Source: Streptomyces sp. NBC_00576 (lineage in GTDB: Bacteria > Actinomycetota > Actinomycetes > Streptomycetales > Streptomycetaceae). From it: a stretch of DNA of 64,000 bases. Both the position numbers and the translations under genes were made by a program. Shown here in pieces: positions 32,975 through 40,857 of this stretch (position 1 is its first letter; every line of letters begins with the position of its first letter). Where the stretch lies: positions 1,178,001 to 1,242,000 of the forward strand of contig NZ_CP107780.1 of the NCBI RefSeq assembly GCF_036345175.1. Direction: 5' to 3'. The notes beneath the pieces were generated by a model that was not told where the DNA came from, made no database searches, and saw only the letters and a program-made list of their open reading frames with translations.

Positions 32975-35902
32975 TCAACGGCGAGTGTCGGGCGCGCGGG
33001 GCGTCCGTACCCGGCCCGGCTGACTTACCGTCACTCCCTGTGGCACGGGACCCACTTGGTCGTCGTCGCCGTACGCGACGGCAGCTCCGGAGGCGAGGAC
33101 GGCGACCGCCATCGCGTGGGCGAGCGCGGTGCGCGAGCGGACCCCGAGCTTGCGGTAGACCCGTGAGAGGGCGCCCTCCACCGTCTTGACGCTGATGAAC
33201 AGCTTCGCGGCGACTTCCCGGTTGGTGGCGCCGCCGCCGACCAGTTCCGCGATCCTGGCCTCCGTGGGGGTGAGTTCGGATTCGCCCGCGCCTGTCTCAC
33301 CGCTGCGGTCTCTGGCGTCAAGTCGCGCCAGCTCGTCCCAGGCCCGTGCCGCGAGTGGAGCGGCGCCGATCCGTTTCGCTGTCTCCAGGGCCTCGCGGAG
33401 GACAGTCCGCGCCGCGCTCCTGCGACGTGACCGGCGTTCGACCGTGCCTAGTGCGATCAGGGTGCGCACCAGCTCGACGGGCAACGGCAGCCGGCGTAGG
33501 CGGTCCACGGCGGTACGCAGCCGCAGGGCCCCCTCCTTCGCCCGGCCGAGCGCCGCCTCACGCAGTCCCTCCGCCCGCTCCAGGGCCGCCAGTACGCTGC
33601 CGGGCGCCTCGCCGGACACCCGCGTGCGGGCATCGTGCAGCACGGCCCCGGCCGCGTCCGTCTCGCCCAGGACGACCAGGGCTTCGGCCAGGTCCGCGTA
33701 CCAGTGCAGCAACGGCGGGTCGGCCGCGCACATCGCCTCGCCCAGCTGCTTGACGCGCTGCAGGACCTCGACCGCGGCCGCGGCACCCTGTGGGTCGCCG
33801 GCGAGCAGCTCGGCCTGGCCCAGCACCGCCAGGGCGCGGAGCAGGAACAGCCGGTCACCGTCGGCCTCCGAGGCCCGTACCGCCTGCTCGGCGAGGCGCC
33901 GGGCCTCGTCGGCACTGCCGCCGACGGTCGCCGCGAGTGCCGCCGCATAGAGTGCCGGGGCGGTCTGTACGCCCGTCTCGGCCAGGGTGCGTGAGCAGTG
34001 GGCGGCGGTGCGCAGTGCCTCCCGGCAGTGCCCGGCGCGCACCTGGATACGGGTCAGCGCGACCAGGGTCGCCACGACCTCCTCGATCCCCGCGAACTCG
34101 CCGATCTCCGCCAGGAGTCGGGTGACCCGCTCCCCGGCCTCGGTGACCCTGTCGGAGTCCAGGGCGAGAATCGCCCGCATCCGGATCAGTCCCCAGCTCT
34201 CCGGGCCGGCGTCGGCGCCGCCTGCCAGCGCGAGCGCCTCCTCGAGGGCGGTGTCGGCGGCGACCGGTTCGCCGGCCAGGGACCGCACCCGGGCGAGGGT
34301 GGCGAGGGCCCCGATCCTGGTGTCCGTGTCACCGGCCCGGTCCGCCTGCCGGGCAGCGCGGCGGGCATGCCGGGCCGCGTCCTCCAGCTCCCCGCACAGC
34401 AGGCCTCGTACGGCCGCCCAGTAGTGCAGCCAGGCCTCCGCCTCCGGATCGCCGGCGGCGTCCCTGAGGCCCTCCTCGATCAGGTCACGGGTGCCCTCCA
34501 GCGCCTGTCCGGCGTTGCGCAGCAGGATCACTCGGGCGCGCGCCCGCTGCCGCGCGGAACCCGACCCGGCGAGGACGGTTCCGGCCGCCTGGCCGGCCTC
34601 CTCCAACTGACCGCCGTCGCAGGCGTATTCGGCTGCGGCGAGCAGCCGGTCGGCGCGGTCCGCGGGGCGGTCGGCGGGGGTACGCAGGGCGGCGAGCCCG
34701 GCGAGCTCGAAGGCGGCGTCGGGTGTGCCGTCGCGGCGCGCGGTCTCGGCCGCGGACATCAGTGTGCGGGCGGTGGTCTCGTCCTCGTGCGGGTGGGCGA
34801 GGGCGAGGTGGCGGGCCTGCTCCACGGGTTCGGTGACCGCGCGGGCGAGCAGGGCGTGCACCTCACGGCGTCCGTACTCCGGTGCGTCGGCGTAGACGGC
34901 GGCCCGGATCAGCGGATGCCAAAAACGTACGGTTCCGTGGGCATCGGCCGTCGCGACGCCGAGCCGTTCGGCGTCCGCGAGGTCGGCGGCGGGATCGGGG
35001 AGCCCGGCGGCGCGCAGGAGAGTGAGGGTGGGGTGGGCGGCGGCGCTGGCGACAAGGAGGGTGTGCTGAGCCGGTCGCGGCAGCGAGCGCATCGGGTCGA
35101 GGAGCCGGCCGCGCAGTCTTCGGGGCACCGGCAGCGGCCGGCCGAGGGCCGCCGCGTCGCGCGGGGCCTCCCGCGCCAACTCGAGTGCGTACGACGGGTT
35201 TCCGGCTGCGGTGTCCTGGATCGCCCGCAGCACACCCGGCGGCGGGTCGGCGCCGATGACGGTGCGCACGAGGTGGGCCACCTCACCGTCGTCGAGAGGT
35301 GGCACGGGGAGTTCGACGGTGTCCGGCGGGCAGCAGCGCAGCCGTTCGGGCTGCTCCCCGTCGGCCACCCGCTCGGCGGTCACCATCCGTATGTCGAGGC
35401 CCTCTACACGGCGTACGGCGAAGGCGAGCACCTCGGCGGTCGGCTCGTCGAGCCACTGGAGACCGTCGACGACCAGCAGAACGGGGCCTGCGGCGGCGAG
35501 AACGCGCAGCACGTCGAGGACGGCGACGCGCACCGCGAGACGGCTCCGGTCGCCGGCCGGTTCACGGTCGCGCAGCAGTGCCGCGCTCAGTGCCGCGCGG
35601 GGTTCGGACGCCAGCGCCTCCAGGCAGCTCTCCGGCACCCGCGCGAACAGGTCGACGAGGCCGACGAACGGAAGCCGGGCATCCTCCGGAGCGGGCGAGC
35701 AGTGCAGCACCGTTCCGGGCGGCTGGGCGGGCACGGCCAAGGACGCCATGAGGGAGGCCACGAGAGTGGACTTCCCGATCCCCGCGGCGCCGTGGAAGAG
35801 GACCCCATGACGGGCCGCCAACTCGGTCCCGGCGAGGTCGAGCAGCTCTCGGCGACCGGTCACGGACGGTACGCCCATGGGGTGACGCGGCCACTGGATC
35901 AT
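32975..35902 (-). CDS. Large LuxR-family ATP-binding regulator (LAL type)
   Basis: A 975-residue regulator. The N-terminal ATPase has Walker A HGAAGIGKST and the Walker B-like VLLVVDGLQWLDEPTAE. A long helical TPR-like middle follows, and the C-terminal LuxR helix-turn-helix contains ELTPTEARIAELVGGGATNR with REVAAKLFISVKTVEGALSR. The tail after the HTH is unusually long (about 50 residues, with ASGAAVAYGDDDQ). The ATG at 35902 is used; ATG at 35878 (MGVPSV) is also possible. The sedolisin gene follows on the same strand, which suggests a target, although the inducer is unknown. Confidence 0.88.
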   Translation of the reverse strand: MIQWPRHPMGVPSVTGRRELLDLAGTELAARHGVLFHGAAGIGKSTLVASLMASLAVPAQPPGTVLHCSPAPEDARLPFVGLVDLFARVPESCLEALASEPRAALSAALLRDREPAGDRSRLAVRVAVLDVLRVLAAAGPVLLVVDGLQWLDEPTAEVLAFAVRRVEGLDIRMVTAERVADGEQPERLRCCPPDTVELPVPPLDDGEVAHLVRTVIGADPPPGVLRAIQDTAAGNPSYALELAREAPRDAAALGRPLPVPRRLRGRLLDPMRSLPRPAQHTLLVASAAAHPTLTLLRAAGLPDPAADLADAERLGVATADAHGTVRFWHPLIRAAVYADAPEYGRREVHALLARAVTEPVEQARHLALAHPHEDETTARTLMSAAETARRDGTPDAAFELAGLAALRTPADRPADRADRLLAAAEYACDGGQLEEAGQAAGTVLAGSGSARQRARARVILLRNAGQALEGTRDLIEEGLRDAAGDPEAEAWLHYWAAVRGLLCGELEDAARHARRAARQADRAGDTDTRIGALATLARVRSLAGEPVAADTALEEALALAGGADAGPESWGLIRMRAILALDSDRVTEAGERVTRLLAEIGEFAGIEEVVATLVALTRIQVRAGHCREALRTAAHCSRTLAETGVQTAPALYAAALAATVGGSADEARRLAEQAVRASEADGDRLFLLRALAVLGQAELLAGDPQGAAAAVEVLQRVKQLGEAMCAADPPLLHWYADLAEALVVLGETDAAGAVLHDARTRVSGEAPGSVLAALERAEGLREAALGRAKEGALRLRTAVDRLRRLPLPVELVRTLIALGTVERRSRRRSAARTVLREALETAKRIGAAPLAARAWDELARLDARDRSGETGAGESELTPTEARIAELVGGGATNREVAAKLFISVKTVEGALSRVYRKLGVRSRTALAHAMAVAVLASGAAVAYGDDDQVGPVPQGVTVSQPGRVRTPRAPDTRR

Positions 35903-35962
35903 GTGCCCATGACAACCTTGGTGGATTCGGTTGTCAACGAAAGCCGGCCAACGGCCCATACG

Positions 35963-36000
35963 AAAAGGGCCCTCGCGGGCTCTCGCCCGCGAAGACCCTT
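35963..36000 (-). terminator. Terminator of the tRNA-Pro transcript
   Basis: TCGCGGGC (35973-35980) pairs with GCCCGCGA (35985-35992), extended by AAGGG/CCCTT. On the minus strand it is followed by TTTT, a classical intrinsic terminator, 13 bp beyond the tRNA 3' end. Confidence 0.8.
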
Positions 36001-36012
36001 CGCATCACACCG

Positions 36013-36086
<74 letters not shown>

Positions 36087-36253
36087 GTGCGTCGACCCGC
36101 GGTTGCCCCGCGTGATCGCACAGACAGACCTTACCGCACACCCGCCCATGCCTCCGAGCGGTCACGGAACGGTCACCGGGACATCAAAGACCACTTTCCG
36201 CCTCATCCGCCGCACTACCGTCGTCCCACCCGAAACACAACAGGGGGACGATC

Positions 36254-36766
36254 ATGAGCAACCCATACAACACGTCCGGAAATGTGCCGTCTGCTCCGAT
36301 ACCGGGTCCCGCACCGGACCGGCAGGGCCCGAGATGGGCCCGCAAGAGATTCGTACTGCCCGCCATCGGGCTGGCGTTCATCCTTGGTCTCGCCATCGGC
36401 GACGGCGGTCAGGCGGACGGGAAGGACCCGGTGTCCGCCGACCCGCAGCCCACCGCGACGGTCACCGCCACGGCGACGGCGACCGCCACGGTCACCGCCA
36501 CCGAGACGGCCACGCCCGAACCCGCGGCCACCGTCACCGTGCTGGCGACGAGGACGGTGACGGCCGAACCGGCGGTCGACACCGACACCGGATCCGACAC
36601 CGGATCAGACACTGGATCAGACGGGGGCTCCGGCTCCGGCGGCGACGACGTGTACTACGAGAACTGCACGGCAGCCCGCGCGGCCGGTGCCGCCCCGGTA
36701 CGGGTCGGCGATCCCGGCTATGGACGGCACCTCGACCGGGACGGCGACGGGGTCGGCTGCGAGTGA
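36254..36766 (+). CDS. Membrane-anchored protein with C-terminal Excalibur calcium-binding domain
   Basis: A 170-residue protein. One membrane helix (FVLPAIGLAFILGLAIG, about 33-49) is followed by a Thr/Ala-rich linker with repeated TATATAT and three TGSD repeats (about 65-128). The C-terminal Excalibur domain (VYYENCTAARAAG to the end) finishes in DRDGDGVGCE, an EF-hand-like calcium loop with paired cysteines. Such proteins sit on the outer face of the membrane, often with secreted nucleases. It converges on the NPP1 gene with 11 bp between them. No enzyme domain is attached. Confidence 0.88.
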   Translation: MSNPYNTSGNVPSAPIPGPAPDRQGPRWARKRFVLPAIGLAFILGLAIGDGGQADGKDPVSADPQPTATVTATATATATVTATETATPEPAATVTVLATRTVTAEPAVDTDTGSDTGSDTGSDGGSGSGGDDVYYENCTAARAAGAAPVRVGDPGYGRHLDRDGDGVGCE

Positions 36767-36777
36767 CAGGTACGGCG

Positions 36778-37545
36778 TCAGGCGTTCGGGTCGAACGTGA
36801 TGCCCGCCGGCATGGCCTTCGCCAGGTGGGAGTTGAAGTTGCCGTCCTTGAGGCCGAAGTTGGCGCTGCCCCAGTCGGCGGCGGTCAACTTGTCGCGGAT
36901 GCCTGACGGATAGCCGTTCCAGCCGACCAGCGCCGGGAACTGCCAGGTTCCCTTGTGGTTCTCCGGCGGTTCGTGGTTGGTGCCCGCGAGGCGGAAGCAG
37001 TGCGTCCTGATGCCGTCCTTGTGGTAGACGATCTTGGGATGCGTGCCGTCCCAGCGGACCTGGTCCCGGGGGTAGATGCTGAAGCCGCCGTGGTCGGACG
37101 TCGAGACGTACTGCGCCACGCCGTCCCGCACCCACACCACCACGTGCTCCCAGTCGTGCCGGTGCCCGCCGATGCTGCTGCCCGCGAGGGCCTGGTCCTT
37201 CTCGAAGTAGAGGCCGTAGATGATCGCGCACCAGCCGTTGTTGCACTTGTAGCGGGAGTAGCCGTTGGTGTTGTCGAGGTCGGAGGCGTCCCGGCACTGG
37301 CCGTTGAGGGAACCGGTCGGCTTGAGGCCGCCGTTGAGGGTGCCCGTGGGGCCGATGGCGGGGGTGGAGTAGCAGCCGTCCGTGTCGTAGTCGTAGGCCG
37401 GCTGGTACGTCTGCTCGGTGCCGTCCGCGTTGGCCGGCAGGGCGCCGGGCGGGGCGGCGAGGGCGGTACCGGGAAAGGCGACGACCAGCGCGACCGCGCT
37501 GCCGAGGACGAGCGAGGCTCTTCGGGTGCGCACACGTCTCTTCAC
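36778..37545 (-). CDS. NPP1 (NLP) family necrosis-inducing-like secreted protein
   Basis: A 255-residue secreted protein. A Sec signal peptide runs to about residue 30 (FPGTALA-A). The mature domain has the hallmark heptapeptide of NLP proteins as GHRHDWE (127-133), where the histidine, aspartate and glutamate form the metal site, plus paired cysteines. In oomycetes and fungi NLPs bind plant sphingolipids and lyse dicot cells; bacterial members are sparse. The GTG at 37545 has a perfect AGGAGG site 5 bp upstream, which beats the longer reading to 37608. Confidence 0.92.
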   Translation of the reverse strand: MKRRVRTRRASLVLGSAVALVVAFPGTALAAPPGALPANADGTEQTYQPAYDYDTDGCYSTPAIGPTGTLNGGLKPTGSLNGQCRDASDLDNTNGYSRYKCNNGWCAIIYGLYFEKDQALAGSSIGGHRHDWEHVVVWVRDGVAQYVSTSDHGGFSIYPRDQVRWDGTHPKIVYHKDGIRTHCFRLAGTNHEPPENHKGTWQFPALVGWNGYPSGIRDKLTAADWGSANFGLKDGNFNSHLAKAMPAGITFDPNA

Positions 37546-37686
37546 GGGGGCCTCCTGATCGATGACGTCCGGGGAACGGGCTCGGCCAGATTGGCATGCC
37601 CATATCACGGATGGGTCACTCGGAAGGAAAGCTTCAGGGGCCCCCGGCAGACAACTTGGCTGTTCCGGTCGGCATGCTCCGGCCGG

Positions 37687-38598
37687 CTATTCCGGCGGCG
37701 TAGGCGTGTCATGCGTCCTGTACATCGCCTGTATGTCCAGCTCCAGTTGGACCGTCGGGCCGACCACCGCGATACCCCGGGCCAGCATGGACCGCCAGTT
37801 GAGCGTGTAGTCCTCCCGGTGCAGTTCCGCCCGGGCGAGGGCCGCGCAGCGCAACTCCTCGCCGTAGCCGCCGTTGACCGACCCCAGGTAGGTCGTCTCC
37901 AGCGACATCGAACGGCTCACCCCGTGCATCGACAGCGAGCCCTGCACCACCCACTTCGCACCGGCCCGGTAGGAGAAACGCGAGCTCACGAAGTCGATGT
38001 ACGGAAAGCGCTCGACGTCCAGGAAGTCCGCCGACCGCAGGTGGTTGTCCCGGGTCCGGTTTCCGGTCGTGATGCTCGACGCGTCGATACGGACCTGGAC
38101 GCGGGACTCGATCATCGACCGCGCCACCTGGATACCGCCCTCGAACCGCTCGAAACGGCCGTGCACATGCCCCATGCCGACATGCTTGGCGATGAACCGG
38201 ATCGCGGTGTGCGGCGGATCGAAGAGCCAGGTGCCGGGCACCGGCAGGTCCAGCGGCCGGGCCGGCTCCAGTTGGACGCGCTGCACCGGGAGCATCACAC
38301 CGTCGAGGAGATCGACCGTCTCACGGTACGGCGTCAGCCCCTCGGCGATGATCATGAGGCTGTAGCGCCCCGCCGGCAGCACGGCGAGGAAGTAGCCGTA
38401 CGGGTCCGTCGTACCGCGTGCCATCACCTGGTGGGCGTCGGTCGCGCTCACCGTCACCTCGGCGCCGCCCATCGGCTGGCCCAGCGGGTCGAGGACCTCG
38501 CAGCTCAGGGCCCCCGCGCCCGTCGGCAGAGGGAGCGTCAGACCTTCGCCGGCCCCGGTCCCCTTGGACCACCGGCGCCTGAGCAGCGCGAAAGCCAT
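37687..38598 (-). CDS. YceI-family protein with N-terminal carboxypeptidase-regulatory-like domain
   Basis: A 303-residue protein without a signal peptide. Residues about 20-110 resemble a carboxypeptidase regulatory-like beta sandwich (LSCEVLDPLGQPMGGAEVTV and GYFLAVLPAGRYSLMI). From about 120 the YceI lipocalin-like fold reads WLFDPPHTAIRFIAKHVGMG, with SADFLDVERFPYIDFVS near its middle. YceI proteins bind polyisoprenoids. The ATG at 38598 has AGGTGAG; a GTG at 38607 with GAGG is an alternative. A 21-bp operator identical to that of the hydroxyquinol operon lies about 160 bp upstream, suggesting shared control. Confidence 0.85.
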   Translation of the reverse strand: MAFALLRRRWSKGTGAGEGLTLPLPTGAGALSCEVLDPLGQPMGGAEVTVSATDAHQVMARGTTDPYGYFLAVLPAGRYSLMIIAEGLTPYRETVDLLDGVMLPVQRVQLEPARPLDLPVPGTWLFDPPHTAIRFIAKHVGMGHVHGRFERFEGGIQVARSMIESRVQVRIDASSITTGNRTRDNHLRSADFLDVERFPYIDFVSSRFSYRAGAKWVVQGSLSMHGVSRSMSLETTYLGSVNGGYGEELRCAALARAELHREDYTLNWRSMLARGIAVVGPTVQLELDIQAMYRTHDTPTPPE

Positions 38599-38759
38599 AC
38601 GGCTCACCTTTCCTCACGTACCGTCAAAGGCGGACTCCGCGGAACGCGGAGCCGACAGGGCCCAGCCCCCGGTTCGGCCGGCGTAAGAGCGGGCACGGCC
38701 CGGCGCCCGGCACGAGGCCATGGCCCATGTGCGATCTTGGACCGGCCGACAGCCGTGCG

Positions 38760-38798
38760 GGTGTCTCGTATTGAGACACCGAGTTGAGACACCGAGTT
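38760..38798. promoter_or_regulatory. Palindromic operator upstream of yceI-like gene, with extra direct repeat
   Basis: GGTGTCTC (38760-38767), spacer GTATT, GAGACACC (38773-38780): a perfect 8-bp dyad, and exactly the reverse complement of the inner 21 bp of the operator at 42679-42705. The right arm plus GAGTT is repeated directly (38773-38785 and 38786-38798), giving a third half-site. Confidence 0.85.
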
Positions 38799-38839
38799 GG
38801 CCGCACGGCCCCGGCGACATCGCGGGAGCGCCGACGGGC

Positions 38840-39922
38840 TCAGATCGTCCGGGGTGCCACGCCCTCGTACGCCGCCCGCAGCACCCTGAGCACGCCCTCG
38901 GGCGTGACCTCGCGCGGGTTGGCGTACGGCTGCTGCCCGGTGACCTGGGCCGCCGCCACTGCCACATCGGCCTCCGTGAGGCCCAGTTCGGCGAGGGAGC
39001 GCGGGGCGCCGAGGCGTCCGGCCAGCTCCCACAGGGCAGTTGGGGCATCGACCGTGCCGCCCAGTGCACGGGCGACGGCGTCGGCCGCGTCCGGTGCGGC
39101 GGGCGCGTTGTACGCCAGGGCGTGTGGCAGGACGACCGTGTGGGTCTCGGCGTGCGGCAGGCCGAAGGTGCCGCCGAGGACATGGCACAGCTTGTGGTGC
39201 AGGCCCATGGTGGTGGCGCCGAGACAGGAGCCGCACAGCCACGCCCCGTACAGGGCCCGGCCGCGCGCGTCGAGGGACGCGGGATGGGCGGCCACGTCCG
39301 GGAGCGCCTCGGCCATCGCCCGTACGCCCTCCTGCGCCATCAGGGAGACGAGCGGTGAGGCGTCGGGGGCGTAGAGGGCCTCGACGGCGTGTGCGATCGC
39401 GTTGATACCGCTGGTGACCGAGAGCGGGACCGGCAGGGAGAGGGTCAGCTCGGGGTCGTACACCACACTGCGCGGGAGGACGGACCGGTCGCGGCCGGTA
39501 CGTTTCGCGCCGTGCTCGGTCAGGCCCCAGACGGGGGTCATCTCCGAGCCGGAGTAGGTGGACGGTACGGCGATCAGCGGCAGCCCGGTGCGCAGCGCGA
39601 TGGCCTTCCCGAGGCCGATCGCGGAGCCGCCGCCGACCGCCACACAGCCGTCGGCGCCGGCGGCGAGCGCCACCTCGACGGCCCGGTCGGCGACTTCGAC
39701 GGGTACGTGCATCCGCGCCTCGTCGTGCAGACCCGCGAGGGCCGGTCCGAGCGAGTCGGCGACCGCCTGCGCGGTGTCCTTCCCGCGCGCACCGCACACC
39801 ACCAACAGCCGTCGCAGGCCGAGTCGTTCGGCCTCCCCCGCGGTCGCGGTCACGGCGGCCCCGGCCCGCAGCACGACCCGCATCGGCTGGGCCTCGTACA
39901 CGAAGTCCGGTGCGCCGCTCAC
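38840..39922 (-). CDS. Maleylacetate reductase (iron-containing alcohol dehydrogenase family)
   Basis: A 360-residue cytoplasmic dehydrogenase that reduces maleylacetate to 3-oxoadipate with NAD(P)H. It has the dinucleotide motif GGGSAIGLGKAIAL, PSTYSGSEMTPVWG typical of this enzyme, and late HAVEALYAP and HHKLCHVLGG segments. The GTG start overlaps the dioxygenase stop by 4 bp. Its position after a hydroxyquinol dioxygenase makes the assignment strong. It delivers 3-oxoadipate to the beta-ketoadipate pathway, whose final genes are not in the window. Confidence 0.9.
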   Translation of the reverse strand: MSGAPDFVYEAQPMRVVLRAGAAVTATAGEAERLGLRRLLVVCGARGKDTAQAVADSLGPALAGLHDEARMHVPVEVADRAVEVALAAGADGCVAVGGGSAIGLGKAIALRTGLPLIAVPSTYSGSEMTPVWGLTEHGAKRTGRDRSVLPRSVVYDPELTLSLPVPLSVTSGINAIAHAVEALYAPDASPLVSLMAQEGVRAMAEALPDVAAHPASLDARGRALYGAWLCGSCLGATTMGLHHKLCHVLGGTFGLPHAETHTVVLPHALAYNAPAAPDAADAVARALGGTVDAPTALWELAGRLGAPRSLAELGLTEADVAVAAAQVTGQQPYANPREVTPEGVLRVLRAAYEGVAPRTI

Positions 39923-40827
39923 GACTTCTTCTCCGCCTTCTCCAGCACGAGGTCGAAGCGTGCGTGGCGGAAGGGGTTCGGCACGCCGAACTCGGCTGCC
40001 AGGGACGGGTCGTCGGTCTCGGTGAAGTCCTGGACCAGGCTCTCCTTCACCGCGAACACGGCGTCCGAGTCAAGATAGTCGCTGCCCGCCACGAAGATAT
40101 GGGTGGTGACGGGCTCGTGGCCCTCGGCCGTGGCGATGAAGTGGATGTGTGCGGGACGGTACGGGTGCCGGGCGGTGGCGTGGAGCAGGTCGCCGACCGG
40201 GCCGTCCGTCGGGATCGGGTACGGGCTCGGGACACAGGTGCGGAACCAGAAGCGGCCCTCCGCGTCCGCGGTGAACAGCCCGCGGCCGTTGCCCGGCGGC
40301 TGCACGTCCGGCTGCTGCACGTCGTAGTAGCCCTCGGTGTCGGCCTGCCAGACGTCGAGTACCGCTCCGGGCAACGGAGTTCCGTCCCGGTCGAGCACCC
40401 GGCCGCTGACCACGCACGGCTCGCCGGCGCCCACCAGATCGATGTCGGCGCCGAGTTCCCGTACCGGAGACTCGGTCATGTGGAAGGGCCCGAGCACGGT
40501 CGACTCGGTGGCGCCCGGGTCGCGGTGGCCGTTGAGGGTCTCCACGAGCATGGAGACGCCGAGGACGTCCGACAGGAGGATGAACTCCTGCCGGGTGTCG
40601 GTGCAGGTCTGCCCGGTCGCCGTGAGGAAGCCGATGGCCCGCTCCCACTCCTCGATCGTCGGCTCGGTCTCGCGTACGAAGGCGTGGAGGTGCCGGGTGA
40701 GGGCGGTGAGCAGCTCGCGCAGGCGCGGGTCGGCCGTCCCGCTCATGCTGTCGACGACGGCCTCGGTGACGGCGGTCGTGAATGCCGCGCCCTCACCGCC
40801 GTCACTTGTCTTCGGTTCAGTGGTCAT
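39919..40827 (-). CDS. Hydroxyquinol 1,2-dioxygenase (intradiol)
   Basis: A 302-residue non-haem Fe(III) enzyme that cleaves hydroxyquinol (1,2,4-trihydroxybenzene) to maleylacetate. Ligands of the iron are placed as Tyr168 (DVWQADTEGYYDV), Tyr203 (SPYPIP), His227 and His229 (YRPAHIHF). An N-terminal helical dimerisation domain (about 30-110) is present as in catechol-type dioxygenases. It is the second gene of the operon, 30 bp after the flavin hydroxylase. Confidence 0.93.
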   Translation of the reverse strand: MTTEPKTSDGGEGAAFTTAVTEAVVDSMSGTADPRLRELLTALTRHLHAFVRETEPTIEEWERAIGFLTATGQTCTDTRQEFILLSDVLGVSMLVETLNGHRDPGATESTVLGPFHMTESPVRELGADIDLVGAGEPCVVSGRVLDRDGTPLPGAVLDVWQADTEGYYDVQQPDVQPPGNGRGLFTADAEGRFWFRTCVPSPYPIPTDGPVGDLLHATARHPYRPAHIHFIATAEGHEPVTTHIFVAGSDYLDSDAVFAVKESLVQDFTETDDPSLAAEFGVPNPFRHARFDLVLEKAEKKS

Positions 40828-40857
40828 TCCGTGCGCTCCTCGTCCCGTACCGTCCCG

